The notes beneath the pieces were generated by a model. That model ran no database searches and was not told the DNA's origin. It saw nothing but the letters and a program-made list of their open reading frames with translations. DNA of 40,098 nt, taken from positions 1 through 40,098 of the forward strand of contig JAHHGS010000109.1 of NCBI GenBank assembly GCA_019359715.1, written 5' to 3'. Each line of letters begins with the position of its first letter. Position 1 is the first letter of the stretch. Positions 25,639 to 33,036 of this stretch are shown here, one piece after another. Source of the DNA: Aphanocapsa sp. GSE-SYN-MK-11-07L. Its GTDB lineage: Bacteria > Cyanobacteriota > Cyanobacteriia > Thermosynechococcales > Thermosynechococcaceae. A program made the translations under genes and the position numbers.

Positions 25639-27471
25639 TCAAATTGAACCGATACCAGCGAAACCTTTAATTAAGTAGTCCAACGTTGTCATGAGGGCTT
25701 GAGGATGAAAGTGCTCTTGGAGGACTCCGAACTTCTTGTCCTGGGCCATTCGAGAGGGAACACCTAGATAGTGTTTGAACAGGATTGGCATCCGATCGCG
25801 GAAGAAATTCTTGGGCGCCAACCACTCAATCTCAAACTTTTCAGCTTCTTCCCGGACAATATCTTCGCTAATAATATTGGCGAAACCACTTTTTTGCTGG
25901 GGCAGCACATGATGAACCCGATGGGGACTCAAGCCGGCGGAAAGAAAACAATCAATGTACTTGTTACCAATCATCGTCAGGTCGTAGGAGTTTTTGATCT
26001 GCTGGACGGCCCAATCTCCCTGTTCTTGCCAACTCGGTGGCACGCCTTCCGGGGGGGCTGTTTGGTCTGCTTGCTCTGCGCTTGGCTGGGCAGTGGGGGG
26101 CTGCATCGGCGGCACAGTCGGATCAACCCGCTCTTTTTCCTCTTCAAAATCATGGCTGGCCACAATCATAAAGGTGCTGATCCAAAGGGTGAGCGTGAAT
26201 TGCCCCAGCCAAGCCCAAATATCACCGTAGAGCCAGAACACAAGTAGCTCACCGAACAGCAGGAACCGCATCGCAAAGGTGCCCAAAAAATGAGGCAGGC
26301 TGCGTTGCCAGGAACCATACATATCATCGACGCCAGCCTTGACTGCCAAAATCAGAATCTCAATTGAGCGGGCGAACATGCCCGTTAGAACATGCCCAAT
26401 TTTGTGAACCGTATGGACTGGCACCCGATAGTAGCGGGGCAGATCCATCATTGCCGTAAAGACATTTCTTTTAATATCAACATCGCTTTGGGTAAAGGGA
26501 TGATGCATCAGCGTGTGCCCATCCGTCACCACAAAAGCCAGCGGCACGTAGTTGATATCAAAGACATTCGCGCAGAACTTGTTGAAGCCAACTTGGGGTC
26601 GGTGAATGAAGTAGTGCCCCGCACCGGCCAGGGAAATCCGCAGGGCCGCCATCAGCGGAATAAACACATAGATTGGCATATATTGAGCGAAGCCCAACCG
26701 CAGCACCTGCACCAGCACATAGGCAATCAAGATGCTCAAGCTAGCGACATCGAACCAAAAATCCATTTTGGCGACTCGCTGTTTCATCTCTGGCTCGTTT
26801 ACCCTGGCTTTGATCCGATGCAGCAGTTGGTCATCCTTCAGAAAGTCATATCTGGGGGTGTCAATCCAGCCGTTGAATCCCTCATTAAACAAAAAGGCGG
26901 GGGCATTGTATTTCGGATGAATATCTTCTGGGCGAGCTGTTCTGCCTAGCGAATACTTCTCCATCATTTTCCGATTCTTGGCTGGGTTGGGATGAAAGAC
27001 ATTGACCAGGGTTGTGATATCCCGATTCTTTGTTCGCCCAATAAAAAACTCGCCGCCGGGATGCTTCTTAATGAAATCCGTTAGGTCATAGGCTTCTCCG
27101 GCATAGACCCAAACATTGGGCAGTGGAGTTCCATCTAAGGGATGGGGCGGTGGTTCTTCGTCTTCTCCAGGCGGTGGCAGTAGATTGCCATCCTGATCAA
27201 ACCGGGGCGGTGGCGGCAATCTTCTTTCCCGATCCAGCAGTTGGGTCGGTTGCCCCCCACCTTGGTTAGGGGCCGGATTCTCCGGCTGACTTGGCGGCCC
27301 AGGAGGCGTGGCAGGCTGGTCTGCGATCGGATCAGCGAGTAGGACGGAACTTTCTGAGTGATTAATTCCTGCCGGCTCTGGCTCTAGCTTCTCTTGCTCA
27401 GTGGTTTGGTTAGTACTTGCACCCACATCTTCACCGGCTTTGGTGACATCAATATCCAGAGAGTTCTGCAT
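25639..27471 (-). CDS. Cytochrome b5-fatty acid desaturase/hydroxylase fusion with Pro-rich extensions
   Basis: Residues 1-115 are a disordered acidic and Pro-rich extension (RRLPPPPRF, LLPPPGEDEEPPPHPLDG). A cytochrome b5 domain follows at about 119-180, with heme ligands H137 in KKHPGGEFF and H160 in NVFHPNP. A membrane desaturase domain follows with three His boxes: HYFIH at 286-290, HTLMHH at 319-324 and HRVHH at 517-521. These bind a di-iron centre. A second Pro-rich insertion (about 451-480) splits the domain between boxes two and three. It should desaturate or hydroxylate a lipid or polyketide, using electrons delivered by the fused b5 domain. TGAGG precedes the ATG. The next gene is the polyketide synthase, 112 bp on. 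Confidence 0.88.
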   Translation of the reverse strand: MQNSLDIDVTKAGEDVGASTNQTTEQEKLEPEPAGINHSESSVLLADPIADQPATPPGPPSQPENPAPNQGGGQPTQLLDRERRLPPPPRFDQDGNLLPPPGEDEEPPPHPLDGTPLPNVWVYAGEAYDLTDFIKKHPGGEFFIGRTKNRDITTLVNVFHPNPAKNRKMMEKYSLGRTARPEDIHPKYNAPAFLFNEGFNGWIDTPRYDFLKDDQLLHRIKARVNEPEMKQRVAKMDFWFDVASLSILIAYVLVQVLRLGFAQYMPIYVFIPLMAALRISLAGAGHYFIHRPQVGFNKFCANVFDINYVPLAFVVTDGHTLMHHPFTQSDVDIKRNVFTAMMDLPRYYRVPVHTVHKIGHVLTGMFARSIEILILAVKAGVDDMYGSWQRSLPHFLGTFAMRFLLFGELLVFWLYGDIWAWLGQFTLTLWISTFMIVASHDFEEEKERVDPTVPPMQPPTAQPSAEQADQTAPPEGVPPSWQEQGDWAVQQIKNSYDLTMIGNKYIDCFLSAGLSPHRVHHVLPQQKSGFANIISEDIVREEAEKFEIEWLAPKNFFRDRMPILFKHYLGVPSRMAQDKKFGVLQEHFHPQALMTTLDYLIKGFAGIGSI

Positions 27472-27700
27472 GTAAAAACCTCATCAGAAAACTTAAAATT
27501 GAAAGTAAAAATGAAGTCAGTAAACTGGCGCACACTTGCAGCGCGCAGCCTAGTTAGCTGGAGTTATGATTAGTTCAGATCTGGGGCGTTATCGTCTAAA
27601 GACTGACATACCCCAATGGACTGAAAAAACGGTGATTTAGTTGCTTAAGATGCTTTGTCTTTACGAAAATTTAAACCCAAAAGACAATTGGCATCTCAAG

Positions 27701-28141
27701 TTAAGAAGCTGGTGGCTGTTCGCCTGTCCCAGGTTGCGGAGGTTGTCCAGGTTGTCCACCTCCGCCGGGTCGGGGAGGCTGTCCGCCTGTCCCAGGTCGC
27801 GGGGGTTGCCCACCAGTACCGGGATGGGGAGGATGACCGCTTGCGCTGGGATGGGGAGGTTGCCCACCAGCACCGGGATGGGGAGGATGACCGCTTGCGC
27901 CAGGATGGGGAGGATGACCGCTTGCGCCAGGATGAGGCGGGTGCTCACCTACACCGGGATGGGGAGGATGTTCACCTCCGCCAGGATGAGGCGGGTGCTC
28001 ACCTGCACCGGGATGGGGAGGATGTTCACCTCCGCCAGGATGAGGCGGGTGCTCACCTGCACCGGGATGGGGAGGATGTTCGCCCATCTGGTCAGCCGGA
28101 GCCGGATTGTCAATGGCATTAAACTCTGAGGGGTCTTGCAT
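27701..28141 (-). CDS. His/Pro-rich nonapeptide-repeat protein (146 aa)
   Basis: After a 19-residue non-repetitive head (MQDPSEFNAIDNPAPADQM) come 12 nonapeptides of consensus GEHPPHPG(A/G). They drift to GGQPPRPGT toward the C-terminus and end GEQPPAS. About 19 histidines are present; there is no cysteine, signal peptide or hydrophobic segment. Support for this frame: neighbouring units encode the same nonapeptide with different codons (GAA/GAG, CAT/CAC, CCT/CCG, CCC/CCT, CCC/CCT, GGT/GGC). AGGAAG precedes the ATG. It heads the minus-strand block, 229 bp before the desaturase gene. The chain is likely polyproline-II, perhaps metal-binding or a scaffold or cargo. Function not known. Confidence 0.8.
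   Translation of the reverse strand: MQDPSEFNAIDNPAPADQMGEHPPHPGAGEHPPHPGGGEHPPHPGAGEHPPHPGGGEHPPHPGVGEHPPHPGASGHPPHPGASGHPPHPGAGGQPPHPSASGHPPHPGTGGQPPRPGTGGQPPRPGGGGQPGQPPQPGTGEQPPAS
27761..28084 (-). repeat. 27-bp tandem repeats (12 units, with 54-bp higher-order units)
   Basis: Twelve 27-bp units encode the nonapeptides of the His/Pro-rich protein. The 5' part of the gene is organised as nearly identical 54-bp pairs, one unit using GAA CAT CCT CCC and the next GAG CAC CCG CCT. This shows recent duplication of a two-unit block. The 3' units are more diverged. The array length probably varies between strains through slippage or recombination. Because 27 is a multiple of three, spurious open frames appear on the opposite strand. 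Confidence 0.92.
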
Positions 28142-28489
28142 ACTAAAGGCTTCCTAGTGAAACTTCAACTTGAAAAGCAGGGAAACTTAAGTTACCATGC
28201 ACCCCCTGTGCATAGTCTATGCTTGCAAATGAAAATAATCAATGTCTTGCAAGCTCAATCTGATCGGTTTTTAGGGCATAAATATGATCAAGGAACACTC
28301 TAAAACTTGTTTGGAGGGCAGGGTGTAAGAATATTCGATTATTGATTTAATCTGTTGGTCACAACCAATTAACCCTTAGAAAATCGCTCTGAGTTGCATT
28401 GACTTAAATCAATAATCTTTGTTGCCCAAAATTAATGGTCTTGGTCAGAAAAAACCTCCGATAGACTTCAAAACAACTTCCGAACAAAT
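28142..28489. other. Intergenic region upstream of the repeat-protein gene
   Basis: This 348-bp AT-rich gap separates the biosynthesis/export block from the lipoprotein genes. It contains the candidate promoter and palindromes at 28197-28242. I see no further gene, tRNA or repeat in the remainder. Confidence 0.5.
28197..28242 (-). promoter_or_regulatory. Candidate promoter and overlapping palindromes of the biosynthesis/export block
   Basis: On the minus strand, TTGATT (28237-28242) and TAGACT (28214-28219) are 17 bp apart and match a sigma70-type promoter at four of six positions each. The -10 lies inside the palindrome GCATA-GTC-TATGC (28210-28222). That palindrome overlaps a second one, ATGCAC-N5-GTGCAT (28197-28213). 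Overlapping operators on a promoter would fit a regulated cluster. Assignment is by eye and uncertain. Confidence 0.35.
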
Positions 28490-28804
28490 TTACAATAAGC
28501 TGTCTGCAATTAGATTTCCGTGACCATTATCAAACCTAAGCTGTGATAGTTTCTGCCTCTGCTGTTGATAGAGATCACACTTGCAAGTGCTTCGGATCAG
28601 GGTGCCAGCAAAATTGCGAAACCGATTGTAGTGCTGAGACGTAGCCATAGTCACCCAATCGCCCTCCGGCGCTTGGCAATCTATCCTTTGCCGTAGCTTC
28701 ATCAACGATTGATCACTGAGGTCAGTTCCGCATCCTAATCTAGGGTGATGACTATCACAAGGCTGTGCAGGATTGATCGCTGCTGCTTTAGGTGTGTTGA
28801 TCAT
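28490..28804 (-). CDS. Hypothetical protein coupled to the lipoprotein gene (104 aa)
   Basis: The ATG at 28804 overlaps the TGA of the upstream lipoprotein gene in an ATGA junction, so translation by re-initiation is likely if the frame is real. The middle reads like protein (QRIDCQAPEGDWVTMATSQH and YNRFRNFAGTLI), with four cysteines and no signal or membrane segment. The N-terminal 25 residues are less convincing. I recognise no family. It could be a decayed extension rather than a functional gene. Confidence 0.4.
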   Translation of the reverse strand: MINTPKAAAINPAQPCDSHHPRLGCGTDLSDQSLMKLRQRIDCQAPEGDWVTMATSQHYNRFRNFAGTLIRSTCKCDLYQQQRQKLSQLRFDNGHGNLIADSLL

Positions 28805-29637
28805 CTTCTTCTCCGGCTACCAGAGCTGCCAAAACTTTTGTTAGTGCGTTTGGTGAAACCGCTAGAGTCATTGGATCTGCGGAGGGTATTGATGCCAAAC
28901 CCTGAGCCAGTCGAGCGATCGCCAGAACTGGGAGCAATCACTTTTCGCTTTTTGGTCGTTGTTGTTGTCACCGTTCTTAGGTTGCCGGTGGTGCGAATCG
29001 TCTGACGGTTCCTGACAGCGACGGGAGGCGCGTTATAGCGTTGGCGATAGCTGTTTACCGCTTGGTTATAGTCCCGGCCATAGCCGCCAAAGCCAGTGAT
29101 GCCGCCGGGCTGATAGAGGGGCGGCACATAATACTGCGGTCTGAACAGCAGACTCCCTAAGGCCTGACCCGCTAACGCTCCCGCAAAGGGCGACCAAAAA
29201 CTCGACTCTTGACGAACGACCATTGTTTCAGACTGTCCCGTTTGAGGATTATTCTGCGTTTCAGTCACATTATGCACGTAGTCAATCTTGAAATCTTTGC
29301 TCAGATGCAGGGAAGGCTGGTCATTTTCAACTTTAAGGTAGCTTTGGACTCCCTTGGCCACTTCATCGTCGGTCAGTTGTGCCATCGGCAGGCTGGTCGT
29401 CCGGTAGGCAGACGCCTCCCCTGGCTTGGTGTTCAGCAACATCACCGTATATTCCCCATTTGCATCATTGTAAGTTGCCTGCTGAACCGGATATTGACCA
29501 CTTGACACCCGGTTCACGGTTGGGGGGGTAGGAATTGCAGAAATACCTGGCTGAGGGGGAGGGCTACCGCAAGCCAAAGATGTCAAGCTCAGTCCCAAGA
29601 CTAATGAATAGATCAAAAAACGGCGCAGGAGGTTCAT
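28801..29637 (-). CDS. Predicted lipoprotein of unknown function (278 aa)
   Basis: The N-terminus has a lipoprotein signal (MNLLRRFLIYSLVLGLSL) and a lipobox TSLAC with acylated Cys at about residue 23. The middle (PVQQATYNDANGEYTVMLLN to DFKIDYVHNVTETQ) looks like a small folded domain. It is followed by a Gly-rich hydrophobic patch (FAGALAGQALGSLLF), a Tyr/Gly/Pro region and a Ser/Thr/Arg-rich tail ending GSSGSRRRR. The tail may bind nucleic acid or acidic polymers, or be proteolysed. It lies 53 bp downstream of the DUF1517-like gene on the same strand. Confidence 0.75.
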   Translation of the reverse strand: MNLLRRFLIYSLVLGLSLTSLACGSPPPQPGISAIPTPPTVNRVSSGQYPVQQATYNDANGEYTVMLLNTKPGEASAYRTTSLPMAQLTDDEVAKGVQSYLKVENDQPSLHLSKDFKIDYVHNVTETQNNPQTGQSETMVVRQESSFWSPFAGALAGQALGSLLFRPQYYVPPLYQPGGITGFGGYGRDYNQAVNSYRQRYNAPPVAVRNRQTIRTTGNLRTVTTTTTKKRKVIAPSSGDRSTGSGFGINTLRRSNDSSGFTKRTNKSFGSSGSRRRR

Positions 29638-29690
29638 AATACAGCGACCTATTTAAAGCGTAATACCAAGTAATACCAACTTAAAGTGCT

Positions 29691-30320
29691 TCACAGCGGA
29701 ACGACCTCAGGAAAATGGAGGATTAGCTGATCTGAAGTGAGTTCATCACCGAGTTGGGCCGGCGAAAAGTGAACTTGTACCGATCGCAGTCGGTCTTGAT
29801 AGTGCAAATTGATTAAGGCGGCCAGCGCAGTTTTGAGGGCATCCCGGTTGGTCAGGTTGGTCTCTAGCTCAGGGGTTTCTCCCTCATAGGCAACGGTCAG
29901 CATGACCAAAAGATTTTGAGTCACGGGCACCGATAGAACCTCCTGATCGGCTTCATCTGGTTCAACAAGCTCGATGCCGCTGCGGTAGCGTTGGGCCGAG
30001 TCCGTGAACAACTGTTCAATGTAGTCTCCTGCTTCGCCTTCATCCCAAAACACATCCCCTTCATTAGCGGCAGACTGCCAATAAAGGTCGTATTGCAATA
30101 GGCTTTGGCAAATTTGCGTCAGTCCGGCCCCAAAGGTCTGAATATCACCTTCGGCTTCTATGGCCTGCCGGGCCGCACTGTTGAGAACGCCCAGCAATGG
30201 TGCAACTTCTTTTCCTACTAAGTGGAGGAAAATGCGGCAGACAACAAACTGGGTTTTACCAGCCATCCGGTTAAAGCGTTCGGCCATGCCGTCCCGAAGG
30301 GAATCGCCCAGAGAACCCAT
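29691..30320 (-). CDS. DUF1517-like protein (209 aa)
   Basis: The C-terminal half (VPVTQNLLVMLTVAYEGETP, ALKTALAALINL, LRSVQVHFSP, DELTSDQLILHFPEVVPL) resembles the DUF1517 family of cyanobacteria and chloroplasts. Typical members of that family have an N-terminal transmembrane part. This protein has none, starting instead with a soluble helical region (LGDSLRDGMAERFNRMAGKT). The biochemical role of DUF1517 is not known. It forms a probable operon with the downstream lipoprotein. Confidence 0.6.
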   Translation of the reverse strand: MGSLGDSLRDGMAERFNRMAGKTQFVVCRIFLHLVGKEVAPLLGVLNSAARQAIEAEGDIQTFGAGLTQICQSLLQYDLYWQSAANEGDVFWDEGEAGDYIEQLFTDSAQRYRSGIELVEPDEADQEVLSVPVTQNLLVMLTVAYEGETPELETNLTNRDALKTALAALINLHYQDRLRSVQVHFSPAQLGDELTSDQLILHFPEVVPL

Positions 30321-30538
30321 CCTGACCTCCAGCCTGAGAACATCTAGGAGTTTGCTTTGAAATTAATGGAACGCTGTCTCCACTTTAGTGCAAGTCACAG
30401 GGCAAGATGTTGTCGTGAAGTTGACCGCCTTACTGATGCCAGCGGTCTAAAATGAAGTCGGGACGGCGCATGGGCTAATTGATGTTCATGTCATCATCCT
30501 TAAGCATGACTCAGCACTTGACTCCAAAGGGTTAGCGA

Positions 30539-31051
30539 ATGAGCACCAAAGATAATTTGCAGCCTGTTGCCTCTGCATTGGCAGGGACAAGGCTATGTCC
30601 TTGGGAGTCAGGGCCAGCGGTGATTGAACTGCAAGAATTGTTGAACGCCCACGGTTTTCGGCTCAAAGTTGACGGTGATTTTGGTGAAAAAACCGCAGCC
30701 GCAGTCGCCACTTATCAACGGCAGCACGGCCTGAGAATTGACACCATTGTCGGCGTTCAGACTTGGGCTGCCCTTAAAACAACCGTTCAGCCTGGCTGTC
30801 GATCGCTGCGGCTAGGGCATACGGGGGCAGATGTGTTTGAGCTGCAATGGTTGCTGCAAATCTGCGGCTATGATTTACAGCGCGATGGCATCTTTAGCGA
30901 ACAAACCAAGCAAGCTTTGATTGCTTTTCAGCAGCGGCACAAGCTGCAAGATTTAGGCTGGGTAGACCCCATTACTTGGCGCGTCCTCCGAGGCGGTAGC
31001 TTACCACTACCCACCCCACCTGATCAAAAAAGACCGCCCGGTAGCTGGTAA
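30539..31051 (+). CDS. Double peptidoglycan-binding-domain protein (170 aa)
   Basis: Two PG_binding_1 repeats are visible. The first, about residues 20-82, has AVIELQELLNAHGFRLKVDG and FGEKTAAAVATYQRQHGL. The second, about 88-155, has ADVFELQWLLQICGYDLQRD and SEQTKQALIAFQQRHKL. No catalytic domain follows and the tail is Pro-rich (LPLPTPPDQKRPPGSW). No signal peptide is visible at the chosen ATG, so how it reaches the wall is unclear. It is divergent from the DUF1517-like gene. Confidence 0.85.
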   Translation: MSTKDNLQPVASALAGTRLCPWESGPAVIELQELLNAHGFRLKVDGDFGEKTAAAVATYQRQHGLRIDTIVGVQTWAALKTTVQPGCRSLRLGHTGADVFELQWLLQICGYDLQRDGIFSEQTKQALIAFQQRHKLQDLGWVDPITWRVLRGGSLPLPTPPDQKRPPGSW

Positions 31052-31062
31052 TCAGGATAAAT

Positions 31063-31107
31063 TTGAGGGATAGATTTCTCCACAGAGCGGAGAAATCTAT
31101 CCCTCAA
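31063..31107. terminator. Strong 19-bp hairpin, likely bidirectional terminator
   Basis: The arms TTGAGGGATAGATTTCTCC and its exact complement enclose a 7-base loop (ACAGAGC). It sits between the plus-strand peptidoglycan-binding gene and the minus-strand purA region, right where two transcripts converge. No long T-run follows on either strand, so termination efficiency is uncertain. Confidence 0.7.
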
Positions 31108-31135
31108 AACCCGGCAAAATCAGGTTAATTAACGA

Positions 31136-31399
31136 CTAAACATTCACGAAGTTCTGGGTACTAGCTAGTACAGACACTTCCACACCTAAGACTGTGGCTG
31201 GGATGTCGCTCCCTTTGGAGATTGAGGTTCCAGAGGTGGAGCCATTTGTAAACGAATCAAAAGAGAGGTCGGTGAATTGAAGACCATTGCTGAGTCCAAT
31301 CTGATCGCCCTTGACAAAACTACCTGGGACGTAGGTGCCAGCAGTGAAATCCATAATCTTGCCCGTGCCTTGGCGATTGAGGACAAATTGAAAATGCTC
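31136..31399 (-). pseudogene. C-terminal remnant of an RTX/hemolysin-type calcium-binding protein
   Basis: The minus-strand frame reads QFVLNRQGTGKIMDFTAG, then DQIGLSNGLQFTDLSF and GVEVSVLASTQNFVNV before the stop. This is the typical last module after RTX Ca-binding repeats in cyanobacterial secreted proteins (FVL...GTDTIxDF... GVxxxxLTxxxF). No GGxGxDxxx repeats and no start codon remain; upstream the frame runs directly into purA. It is best read as a gene fragment stranded behind purA. Confidence 0.6.
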
Positions 31400-31406
31400 T
31401 AGCTTG

Positions 31407-32765
<1,359 letters not shown>

Positions 32766-32972
32766 TTACACAAACCTCAATTATCGACAAGGAAGAACAT
32801 CTCTGTCAATCTAACCAGAGTGGAGATTAATCATGCTGCTTCTGAAAATCTGGCTCAGGCGATGATTCACCCAGCCTTTCCAGATTTTTTTGGCGGCTGC
32901 GCTGATCTCCACATCGGCTGCAATTAAATTTGCTGGCAGCAGGGCGATCGCCCTCTCGGTGCTTAAGTGCGT

Positions 32973-33006
32973 AAAAAAGGCGGGAGGCAAACATCTCCAG
33001 CCTTTT
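32973..33006 (-). terminator. Rho-independent terminator of glgP
   Basis: On the minus strand AAAAGGC-t-GGAG pairs with CTCC-c-GCCTTTT across a loop of about 8 bases, followed by more T residues. It lies about 30 bp after the glgP stop, the expected place. Confidence 0.75.
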
Positions 33007-33036
33007 GGTTTATTTGGTGTTTTCTGCCTGGGCGTT

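Noticed and set aside
27641-28129. Long plus-strand open frames across the nonapeptide-repeat gene (162 and 155 codons)
   Set aside because: They are shadows of a 27-bp repeat, which keeps all frames periodic and open. Synonymous codon differences between units only make sense on the minus strand.
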